Part shown: in pieces, positions 1 through 5,695 of the stretch | Layout of the letters: each line of letters opens with the position of its first letter | Numbering within the stretch: position 1 is the first letter of the stretch | Assembly (NCBI GenBank): GCA_021823425.1 | Contig: JAKANX010000054.1 | Coordinates: forward strand, 1 to 6,782 | DNA length: 6,782 bases | Source: Microcaldota archaeon | Lineage (GTDB): Archaea; Micrarchaeota; Micrarchaeia; Anstonellales; Bilamarchaeaceae | Direction: 5' to 3' | Made by a program: the position numbers and the translations under genes | Notes under the pieces: model-generated | Seen by the model: only the letters and a program-made list of their open reading frames with translations | Told to the model about the DNA's origin: nothing | Databases searched by the model: none

Positions 1-1
1 G

Positions 2-274
2 ATGGTGATAAACGAACGGGTTCTTGACTTGACGGGTTTCGCCAACCACCCCGGAGGCTCGGTTTACGTGCCATATTGCGGAACCAACGGCACTGCCGCA
101 TATTACAACATACCGGGCACGGGGGGGAGAAGCCACTCCGCCACAGCCGATTCGTGGCTGCAGGCATACACCGTCGGGACGCTGGGGCAGCAGGTGGGCG
201 CCGCGGCGATAGCCAACGTCACGAACAATTCCAACATCCCGTCCGGGCCGGGGGGATTCGGGGGCGATGACTGA
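2..274 (+). CDS. Cytochrome b5-like haem-binding domain protein (5' end outside window)
   Basis: Probable b-type haem electron carrier. Visible residues 2-12 (VINERVLDLTG) match the strand that leads into the cytochrome b5 core. They are followed by the HPGG signature (His16), a PYCGTNGTAAY segment equivalent to the family's G-x-D/N-A-T-x-x-F region, the second His in HS (His45), and the closing strand YTVGTL (56-61). His16 and His45 would be the two axial haem ligands. The tail after residue 65 is Asn/Gly/Pro-rich and looks disordered. The Met at position 2 is probably internal, because the first strand and any signal or anchor helix would lie upstream of the window, so the true start and the cellular side are unknown. 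The stop TGA overlaps the next gene's ATG (TGATG), which implies translational coupling with the membrane haem protein, its likely redox partner. The family call rests on motif recognition; the partnership is inferred from context. Confidence 0.8.
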   Translation: MVINERVLDLTGFANHPGGSVYVPYCGTNGTAAYYNIPGTGGRSHSATADSWLQAYTVGTLGQQVGAAAIANVTNNSNIPSGPGGFGGDD

Positions 275-951
275 TGGACAGGGGAAGCTTCCTCTGGCTG
301 CTGGTCGCTGCCGCGATAACCGGCTTTGCAGCGTACAACGCGCTGTTCCCGCTGCCGCCCTACATAGACTTCACGAGGTTCCTCGCGCTATCGGGCTTCA
401 TGCTGCTGTGCATCTCGCTCGCGATGGGGCCGCTCGCGCTCGTTTCCCCCCAGGTGTTCGCGCCGCTTCTCGCGCACAGGAGGGCAATCGGGCTCGCGTC
501 CTTCGTTTTCGTGCTCGCGCACGTGGCGCTCTCGTTCGCGATGGGCTACAATTTTGACCTCAACAGCGTCATTGCCGCGCCGTCGGGCCCGTTCGCCATC
601 GTTGCGTTCGTGATTTTCACGCTGCTTGCGGCAACGTCCACTGACTGGGCGGTGAAAAACCTCAAGGACTGGAAGGACATACAGAGGCTCGCGTACGTGG
701 CCTTCGCATTCTCGCTCTACCATTTCCTTTTGAAGTCGAACGGGCTTTTCCTCAGCCTCGGAAGCAGGACGTTCGTGAACCTTGCGGAATCTGCGATGGT
801 GCTCCTCGGAATCGCGACAATCGCGCTTCAGGCGTACGGCTATTTCATCGTGAAAAGGGGGCAGGCCGCGGCCAAGGCGGCTGCAAATGCCCGGGCGGTG
901 CAGGCGCAGCAAACGCAGCAGCCCGAAGCACCGAAGCAGGAAGGCAAGTGA
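274..951 (+). CDS. Ferric reductase-like / MsrQ(YedZ)-like six-helix haem membrane protein
   Basis: A 225-residue integral membrane protein with six hydrophobic segments at about 5-25, 35-58, 70-92, 105-123, 138-156 and 172-194. Basic residues lie in the loops 66-70 (AHRR) and 124-138 and at the C-terminus (KRG 194-196), so both ends should be cytoplasmic. The layout and motifs fit the ferric reductase-like transmembrane domain family, which includes MsrQ/YedZ: a GPLA end to helix 2, HRRAIGL before helix 3, His83 in helix 3, and His150 in YHFLL of helix 5. His83 and His150 are the expected haem b ligand pair. In this family helix 5 is usually preceded by W-x-x-LHRL; here it is WKDIQRL, so the additional His is Gln137. 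The tail after 197 is Ala/Gln-rich and probably disordered. The role would be passing electrons across the membrane to or from the b5-like protein encoded just upstream. No FAD/NAD(P)H domain and no MsrP-like molybdoenzyme gene is visible here, so substrate and direction of electron flow are unknown. Confidence 0.75.
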   Translation: MDRGSFLWLLVAAAITGFAAYNALFPLPPYIDFTRFLALSGFMLLCISLAMGPLALVSPQVFAPLLAHRRAIGLASFVFVLAHVALSFAMGYNFDLNSVIAAPSGPFAIVAFVIFTLLAATSTDWAVKNLKDWKDIQRLAYVAFAFSLYHFLLKSNGLFLSLGSRTFVNLAESAMVLLGIATIALQAYGYFIVKRGQAAAKAAANARAVQAQQTQQPEAPKQEGK

Positions 952-955
952 GAGC

Positions 956-2184
956 TTGGCCAATTTCATTCCGGTCGCGGTGCTGGCTGCAGTAGCCATT
1001 CTGATTACTTTCAAGGAGCGGATTGGGTTCGTGAAGCCGTGGCAGGCGATGCTAGGCGGCGCGCTGCTCGTGCTCGCTTTCGGATTTCCCGCGCAGGACG
1101 CTGTTTCATCAATTGACTGGGGCGTGATGCTGTTCCTTTTCGGCATGTTCGTGCTCGCTTCCATGCTAGTGGAGAGCGGCTACCTGAAGCACCTCGGATA
1201 CAAGGTCCTGAGGCGGTTTTCCGCTCCGCAGGCCGTGCTGCTCGCGTTCGTGTTCGCAATAGGGCTTGGCGCCGCGTTCCTGCTCAACGACACGGTCGCG
1301 ATAATAGGGTGCCGCTCGCTTTTGCGCTGGCGCGCAGGAGCAAAATAGGCGCCACCCCGCTCGTTGTCGCTGTTGCTGTCGCTGTCACCGTGGGAAGCGT
1401 AGCGAGCCCCATAGGAAATCCCCAGAATTTCATCATCGCGTCCCAGCAGGGAATCGGCGAGCCTTTCGAGGTGTTCGCGAAATATCTGCTGGTGCCCACG
1501 CTCGTTTCCCTTGCGGGCCTTGCCGCGCTTCTTTGGGTTATGTTCCCGGAACTCGGGAAGCTGAAAACATTTGACGAGGACCATGAGGAGAGGAAGGGGG
1601 ACTACTGGGCCGCGCGGGCAGGTTTCCAGGGCGTCGTCGCTCTCTCCGCGGTCCGGGCGCTCTCCGGATTCTGGGACGCGATTCCGAGGTTCGGGCTTTT
1701 CTGGATTGCGCTAGCAGGCGCGGCAATCGCGGTGCTGCTTTCACGCAAGCCATCGAACGCGCTGAAGGCGGATTACGGGACGCTCGCTTTTTTCGCGGGG
1801 ATGTTCGTGCTCATGCGCGCCGTGTGGGATTCCGGGATTTTCCAGCAGTTCCTCCCGTCAGTTGGCGCGCTCGCCGAGCCGAACATGGTGCTCGCATCCA
1901 GCATATTGCTCTCGCAGGTGCTCTCCAACGTGCCGTTTGTGATACTGTACGTGAAGGCGCTCGGCACCGGCGCGGGCGCCCAGACGCTCGCGCTTCTTGC
2001 TGCGGGAAGCACGCTCGCGGGGGGAATCACTTATTTAGGGGCTGCGAGCAACATAATCGTGATGCAGGCGGCCGAAAAGGAGGGCGGGACGCTCCCTTTC
2101 AGGGAATTCACCATAGCTGGAGTGGCAAGCGTGGGAATAAGCATGGCCGCGGTGCTGTGCTGGATGAAATTAACGGGGCTTTAG
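956..2184 (+). pseudogene. ArsB/NhaD-type (SLC13-like) ion permease, interrupted by one frameshift
   Basis: Two overlapping reading frames together encode one permease of about 409 residues, the usual length for the ArsB/NhaD/CitM ion transporter superfamily. The N-terminal part (956 to about 1309, start TTG at 956, reading MANFIPVAVL) ends in LLNDTVAIIG, a conserved re-entrant segment. Reading then has to shift to the frame that continues PLAFALARRSKIG and the signature SPIGNPQNFIIA. The second repeat carries the matching SNVPFVILYV and YLGAASNIIVMQA elements. About ten hydrophobic helices alternate with short loops, and the longest polar stretch (KTFDEDHEERKGDYW, near 1565-1610) lies between the two halves. 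The unshifted N-terminal frame runs on for only 13 off-frame codons, to 1348. The TTG start is the only in-frame choice just after the preceding stop (4-nt gap). The substrate cannot be told from sequence; arsenite, dicarboxylates and Na+/H+ exchange all occur in this superfamily. The gene may be intact in reality if the missing base is a sequencing error. Confidence 0.75.
1301..1314 (+). other. Frameshift site inside the permease gene
   Basis: The protein reads correctly in one frame through ATA ATA GGG (1301-1309) and correctly in the other frame from CCG (1312) onward, leaving only two bases between. Exactly one base is therefore missing. If the GGG run were GGGG, the product would read IIGVPLAF, as the family expects. 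A homopolymer undercall or a real 1-nt deletion are both possible. I see no X-XXY-YYZ slippery heptamer here that would favour programmed -1 frameshifting. Confidence 0.75.
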
Positions 2185-2186
2185 GC

Positions 2187-2510
2187 ATGGGAAACGGTTT
2201 CATAACAATATGCGAGGAGGAACGGGAAGAGGAGGGGGCGGAAATCTCAAGGGCGATTGTGCGCTCGTTCGCGTTGGATGAAAAGACCGGGAACGCGGCG
2301 ATAATCAAGCTCGCGGATTACGGGATTATTACCGCGAAAGCGGCCGCGCAGCTAAGGAAGGAGGGGGCGCTCGGGCTGGAGCTGGCAATGAGGCTGGACG
2401 GCTGGGGGGAAATAGCCGTGAATGGGCGGAACTTCCTCGTGGAGCGCGGGAAGCTCAAGGGGCTTGCGCGGGACTTGGGGCTCTTGGAAAACATGGCTGG
2501 AAAGCGCTGA
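2187..2510 (+). CDS. Unrecognised 107-residue soluble protein
   Basis: I do not recognise this family. The ATG lies 2 nt after the permease stop, in tight co-directional packing that suggests the same transcript; it has no strong Shine-Dalgarno, so it may depend on translation from upstream. The protein has no membrane segment or signal peptide. Residues 10-22 are very acidic (EEEREEEGAE), the middle (about 26-60) looks like mixed strand and helix with an alternating hydrophobic pattern, and the C-terminus (88-107) is a basic amphipathic helix. There are no obvious metal-binding or catalytic motifs; one Cys is present near the N-terminus. The codon pattern (G/C-rich third positions, AGG and ATA in use) resembles its neighbours, which supports real coding. 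It ends only 5 nt before the end of the oppositely oriented gene. A cytoplasmic accessory role for the upstream membrane cluster is possible but unsupported. Confidence 0.6.
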   Translation: MGNGFITICEEEREEEGAEISRAIVRSFALDEKTGNAAIIKLADYGIITAKAAAQLRKEGALGLELAMRLDGWGEIAVNGRNFLVERGKLKGLARDLGLLENMAGKR

Positions 2511-2515
2511 TTTTC

Positions 2516-3508
2516 CTAGAAATAGCGGAATATGTTCTTTGATTCGCTAATGCGGGGAATCATCGCGCACAGGAACGCCTGCTCGTTCATCATCTGGCGG
2601 TCCAGCAGGCCCGCTGAAAGGTAGTGTATCGCGCCCTTCTTGTATCCGATTTTGGAAATTCCGGAAAGCTCTTCCATCACCGAGCCGAGGTCCTTGTGCG
2701 CCTTGAGCAGGCCGAAGACGGCAGGGGGCATCTGGAAGCCCATGCTGTTGCCCAAACTAACAGTCTCGCCGTCAAATATCGCGCATAATGCAATATCATG
2801 CATGTTGTTTTCGCCCATTTTGAAGATGCCGCTCTCGAAGCCGATTCCGAAATCCGCGTTCGTCGCGTAGTACGCCGACTTGGCGCGGGTTATCGCGCCC
2901 TGCACGGTCTCCTCGTCGAACGGCTGCTCGCTTATCCCCGAGGAGACCTTGAGCGCCTTCACCCGGAAGTTCCTGAAAAGCTTTTTCGCGGCCTTTTCCA
3001 GCCCCTGCTTCTTGCTCGGGTTCAGCGTCCCGAGGGCGAACACTATCGGCTTGAGCCTCTTGCCCTGCGCGGTTATTTTTCCCTCCTTTATCCTGCGCGA
3101 GGAAATCTTCATGTAATCCTGCGCGTAGGCGACCGGCACCGAGATTACGTTCAGGGGCTTGCGGAAGTTGAATTCCCTCAGGCGGTTTATCGCGACCGCG
3201 TTGTGCTCGGTCTCCGACGATACGATTATCGCGTCAGCGTCCGTGTTCGGGGCGAACCCGTACTTGTCGTCTATCTGGATTATCTCGAATTTCCGGCTCG
3301 ACTTGGCTTTTTTGAACATGGCGGCGAGGCAGAGCTCGAGGTTCCTTTTCCGTTTCGCGTATGGGGCGAAAGGGTAGGCCTTGGATTGCTTGGCGTAGGA
3401 GTCGCTCGTGAGCCCGATGCGTATTTCATCAAAGGCGAGCGCGGCCTTGAACAGCCTCATGTGGCCCTCGTGTATTATGTTGAAGGTGCCTCCGAGTATG
3501 CATCGCAT
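2516..3508 (-). CDS. coaD: Bifunctional phosphopantetheine adenylyltransferase / inosine-xanthosine triphosphatase (YjjX/DUF84) fusion
   Basis: A 330-residue two-domain protein. Residues 1-150 form an archaeal-type phosphopantetheine adenylyltransferase, which transfers AMP from ATP to 4'-phosphopantetheine to give dephospho-CoA. The nucleotidyltransferase signature is GGTFN (6-10) followed by HEGH (13-16), with SSETEHNA near 97-104 and the late ISSRRI motif (135-140), equivalent to the ISST/SRI element that contacts ATP phosphates. Residues 154-330 form a YjjX/DUF84 non-canonical purine NTPase, expected to hydrolyse ITP and XTP as nucleotide-pool cleaning. Evidence for it is ALGTLNPSK (158-166), SGISEQPF-DEET (190-201), the acidic FESG (224-227), and GISKIGYKKGAIHYLSAG (283-300), which lines up with E. 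coli YjjX segment by segment. I recall the same domain order in Thermoplasmatales proteins. Start ATG at 3508 is supported by a TATA-like box 26 nt upstream and by the GGTF motif sitting at residue 6, as usual. Both active sites look intact. Confidence 0.88.
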   Translation of the reverse strand: MRCILGGTFNIIHEGHMRLFKAALAFDEIRIGLTSDSYAKQSKAYPFAPYAKRKRNLELCLAAMFKKAKSSRKFEIIQIDDKYGFAPNTDADAIIVSSETEHNAVAINRLREFNFRKPLNVISVPVAYAQDYMKISSRRIKEGKITAQGKRLKPIVFALGTLNPSKKQGLEKAAKKLFRNFRVKALKVSSGISEQPFDEETVQGAITRAKSAYYATNADFGIGFESGIFKMGENNMHDIALCAIFDGETVSLGNSMGFQMPPAVFGLLKAHKDLGSVMEELSGISKIGYKKGAIHYLSAGLLDRQMMNEQAFLCAMIPRISESKNIFRYF

Positions 3509-3530
3509 GGTTAGAGAAAAGCGGGAAAAA

Positions 3531-3537
3531 TAATAAA
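3531..3537 (-). promoter_or_regulatory. TATA-like element for the PPAT-NTPase gene (leaderless)
   Basis: On the minus strand the 37-bp gap contains TTTATTA, centred 26 nt upstream of the ATG at 3508, followed by a T-run and a pyrimidine-rich stretch with no Shine-Dalgarno. That spacing matches the archaeal TATA-to-start distance and predicts a leaderless transcript. The adjacent T5 run (3526-3530) could also end transcription of the cyclase gene that stops at 3546. Confidence 0.55.
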
Positions 3538-3545
3538 CATTCGCG

Positions 3546-4610
3546 CTAGAGCCGAAAAACCCGGAATCCGGGCTTTTTCGCTTCCGGCTTCTGGAGCAGC
3601 CCGAGCTTCCCGAGCACGCTGTTCTTCCTCTTGTATTCGCCCTCGGCCTTTTTCGCGCCCTCCGCGGGGCTTTGGGGCTCGGCCTTGCGCAAGCCCCATC
3701 CGTCCGGGACCGGGATTTCGGAAATGCGCGATTTCCATTCCTTGGGAAGGCAGGACGCCATCTCCTCGCCCACCAGCACGTCGTTCTCCCTGCTCAGCGC
3801 CTGTATGCGGAAGGTCATGCTCAGCGGCGCGCCTATCAAGTCGTGGTGGAGCCTGCTGTACCAGCTCCCTATGCGCGCAACTCCGACGGGGCCGCATTCG
3901 CACGCTATCCCGAACTTGAGCGCGGGAATCCCCTTTTCCGCGAGCGCGGGGTTTATCGCGCCAATTATCAGGCTCTTTAGCGCGTGGCCGTAGAAAAGCG
4001 CGTTCCTTGACATTCCGATGACGTTCGGGCCCGTGAAATAGGCGACTACGCCGTCGCCCATGTATTTTAGCACGAAGCCGCCGCACATGTCCGCGAGCAT
4101 TCCGGACTCGCGCGCAAAAACGGACGCGATGAGGCTCAGCTGCTCGCCCGGAAGGGTCTGGCCCAGTTCGGTGAATCCGCGGAAGTCAAGGGTGGCGAAC
4201 GCGCATTTCATCCCCTTTTCCTTTGCGCCCATCAGGTACGCGTCCGCGAGGAATTTCTCCCCCTGGTCGTCCTCGTTCATAACGTATTCCTTTTCCATTG
4301 AGTCAGGTATTTTCCTCCTGCGCGCATCCACGTATTTTGCAAGCCCCTCCTCGCCCGGGATTTTCGAGGAAAAATTCCTGAGCACCATCGGGTTGCGGAC
4401 GCGCTCCATTTCCTGCACGAGCTCGTCGGCGCTAATTTTCCTGCCTTCAACGCTGTCGAGGAGCAGCTTCTCGCCGTTCTCCTCCACTATGGAGTAGCGC
4501 TGGGGGTCCGGGACCACGGTGCCGTCCCATTCGCCGCGCTCGTTTGCGCACTCCACGAACTCAATGCGTGAAACCATGCACCCCTTTTCGGGCAGGTTGT
4601 TAAAAAGCAT
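3546..4610 (-). CDS. Class III nucleotidyl (probably adenylyl) cyclase domain protein
   Basis: A soluble protein of 354 residues predicted to make a cyclic nucleotide from NTP. The catalytic domain spans about 133-300: FATLDFRGFTEL carries metal-binding Asp142, KYMGDGVV carries Lys182 and metal-binding Asp186, and HDLIGAPLSMTFRI carries Asp257, Ser264 and Arg268. Aligned to the mammalian pattern YDIWGNTVNVASR, Lys182 and Asp257 fit the adenine-selecting pair and Arg268 the transition-state Arg, but the Asn is replaced by Ser264. Residues 1-130 are an unrecognised N-terminal region, partly beta-rich and then helical. Residues 310-354 form a Lys-rich tail. There is no transmembrane segment or known sensor domain. 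Class III enzymes usually act as dimers. The start is uncertain: ATG at 4610 fits the shared TATA box, while an in-frame ATG at 4577 (residue 12) has its own TATA-like sequence. It diverges from Pelota and lies upstream of the PPAT fusion. A degenerate, regulatory-only cyclase fold is the alternative reading. Confidence 0.82.
   Translation of the reverse strand: MLFNNLPEKGCMVSRIEFVECANERGEWDGTVVPDPQRYSIVEENGEKLLLDSVEGRKISADELVQEMERVRNPMVLRNFSSKIPGEEGLAKYVDARRRKIPDSMEKEYVMNEDDQGEKFLADAYLMGAKEKGMKCAFATLDFRGFTELGQTLPGEQLSLIASVFARESGMLADMCGGFVLKYMGDGVVAYFTGPNVIGMSRNALFYGHALKSLIIGAINPALAEKGIPALKFGIACECGPVGVARIGSWYSRLHHDLIGAPLSMTFRIQALSRENDVLVGEEMASCLPKEWKSRISEIPVPDGWGLRKAEPQSPAEGAKKAEGEYKRKNSVLGKLGLLQKPEAKKPGFRVFRL
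4600..4606 (-). promoter_or_regulatory. Alternative TATA-like element (TTTTTAA) for the cyclase gene
   Basis: On the minus strand TTTTTAA is centred 26 nt upstream of the second in-frame ATG of the cyclase (4577). If used, the transcript would be leaderless, beginning at MVSRIEF, and the first 11 codons of the longer reading would be promoter rather than coding sequence. Only its position supports it. Confidence 0.35.
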
Positions 4611-4629
4611 ATCCCGCGGCCGGCGCTCG

Positions 4630-4639
4630 TTTTATAAAA
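4630..4639. promoter_or_regulatory. Palindromic TATA box (TTTTATAAAA) between divergent genes
   Basis: The 10-bp element is a perfect inverted repeat. It is followed by 21 nt before the Pelota ATG (4661, + strand) and 19 nt before the cyclase ATG (4610, - strand), so its centre is about 26 and 25 nt from the two starts. Neither start has a Shine-Dalgarno (AATTCCCCTC precedes Pelota). This geometry predicts leaderless transcription of Pelota and possibly of both genes. The minus direction has GGGAAACCC just upstream of the box, weakly reminiscent of a purine-rich BRE; the plus direction has none obvious. Confidence 0.6.
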
Positions 4640-4660
4640 AGGGTTTCCCAAATTCCCCTC

Positions 4661-5695
4661 ATGCGGATTCTCGGAATAGACAGGAAGACGGGCGAGGCCA
4701 GGCTCGTTCCGGAAACGCTCGACGACTTGTGGCACCTGGAAAGGATAGTGGAACCGGGGGATTTCGCGGAAGCAAGGACGTTCAGGAGCGTGAAGCTAGG
4801 GGAAAAGGAGGAGAAGAAGCCGGTCTTCATACGCATAGAGGTGGAGAAAGTGGAGTTCGCAAAGTACGCGAACAAGCTGCGCCTCACGGGAAAGATAGTG
4901 CAGGGCGAGCCCGAGGAGTTCGTGCAGAGGGGCAAGTACCACACCCTTGACGCGGAAAAGGGCGAAAAAATCACGATAATAAAGAAATGGATGGCGCACC
5001 ACATAAAGAGGCTCAAGGACGCGGAAAGGGAGGCCAAGAGGCCGAAAGTGCGCATAATAGTGATGGACGACGAAAAGGCGCTCACGGCGCTCGTGATGGG
5101 CTACGGGGTTGAATACGGGCCCGAGTTCTACAGCGAGGCGCGCAAGCGCGACGAGAAGTTCGAGGAGAAGAGGCTGGGCTATTACGCGGAAATCGCCAAG
5201 GAGATGGGAATGCGGGAGGAGCGCTACATAATCGCGGGCCCGGGGTTCGAGAAGGATAATTTCAGAAAATATCTGGAGAAGAAGGAGCCCGCGCTGCTAA
5301 GGCGCGCGAGCTTCGAGAGCGTCAGCTACGCGGAGCGCAACGGAGTGAACGAGTTGCTCAAGAAAGGGATAGTGGGAAAGCTAATCGGCGAGGCGCGCAT
5401 AGAGAAGGAGGCCGAGCTCGTCGGAAAGATAATGATGCACATAAACAAGGAGGACGGGCTCGCGGCGTACGGGTTTGCGGAGGTGGAGCGGGCGCTCTCG
5501 TCCGGGGCAGCTGAAACCGTGATGGTGCTCGACGAATTGCTCAGGAACGGCAAGAAGGCCGAGGCGCTCGCAGAGGAGGCGGAAAAGAGCGCCGTGGTGG
5601 TGGTGTTTTCCTCGGAAGCGGACCCGGGGCAGGAATTGAAAGGGCTGGGCGGGATTGCGGCGCTTCTGCGCTTCAGGATTGATTCGGATGGATAG
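4661..5695 (+). CDS. pelA: Pelota homologue (aPelota/Dom34), mRNA surveillance and ribosome rescue factor
   Basis: Recognises stalled ribosomes with an empty A site and, with an EF-1A-type GTPase and ABCE1 as known for the family, splits them. At 344 residues it is the standard archaeal length. Three eRF1-like domains are visible. The N-terminal Sm-like domain (about 1-128) has LVPET-DDLWHL, RSVKL and LRLTGKI. The central domain (129-255) has GPGF-KDNF (193-201) and lacks the GGQ motif of true release factors, as expected. The C-terminal L7Ae-like domain (256-344) has ALSSGAAETVMVLDELLR (278-295), VVVFSS, and GGIAALLRF near the end. The start ATG directly opens with MRILG, typical of archaeal Pelota, and a TATA box is centred 26 nt upstream with no Shine-Dalgarno, so the message is probably leaderless. 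The 3' end overlaps the folate cyclo-ligase start by 8 nt, indicating a bicistronic message. Nothing looks truncated. Confidence 0.96.
   Translation: MRILGIDRKTGEARLVPETLDDLWHLERIVEPGDFAEARTFRSVKLGEKEEKKPVFIRIEVEKVEFAKYANKLRLTGKIVQGEPEEFVQRGKYHTLDAEKGEKITIIKKWMAHHIKRLKDAEREAKRPKVRIIVMDDEKALTALVMGYGVEYGPEFYSEARKRDEKFEEKRLGYYAEIAKEMGMREERYIIAGPGFEKDNFRKYLEKKEPALLRRASFESVSYAERNGVNELLKKGIVGKLIGEARIEKEAELVGKIMMHINKEDGLAAYGFAEVERALSSGAAETVMVLDELLRNGKKAEALAEEAEKSAVVVVFSSEADPGQELKGLGGIAALLRFRIDSDG

Noticed and set aside
245..264. Possible G-quadruplex in the G-rich 3' end of the b5-like gene
   Set aside because: Only three separated G-tracts are evident; a fourth would need splitting the G6 run, so the support is weak.
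388..1164. Long minus-strand open frame (258 codons) opposite the ferric-reductase-like gene
   Set aside because: It is Arg/Glu/His-rich with no recognisable domain, and lies antisense to a gene with clear membrane helices and haem motifs. Stop-poor antisense frames are expected with G/C-rich codon use.
1824..2186. Upstream extension of the 107-residue protein into the permease gene
   Set aside because: The extension is an out-of-frame reading of the permease's conserved C-terminal half; ATG 2187 right after the permease stop is the sensible start.
2798..3514. 238-codon plus-strand open frame opposite the PPAT-NTPase fusion
   Set aside because: Low-complexity Arg/Leu/Val-rich product with no motifs; the opposite strand encodes two well-conserved enzyme domains.
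3511..4086. 191-codon minus-strand open frame overlapping the cyclase in another frame
   Set aside because: Arg/Gly/Pro-rich shadow reading of the cyclase catalytic domain, which has clear motifs in its own frame.
4577..4587. GGGGTG as a Shine-Dalgarno for the cyclase ATG at 4577
   Set aside because: It lies only about one base from the ATG, too close for ribosome binding-site spacing.
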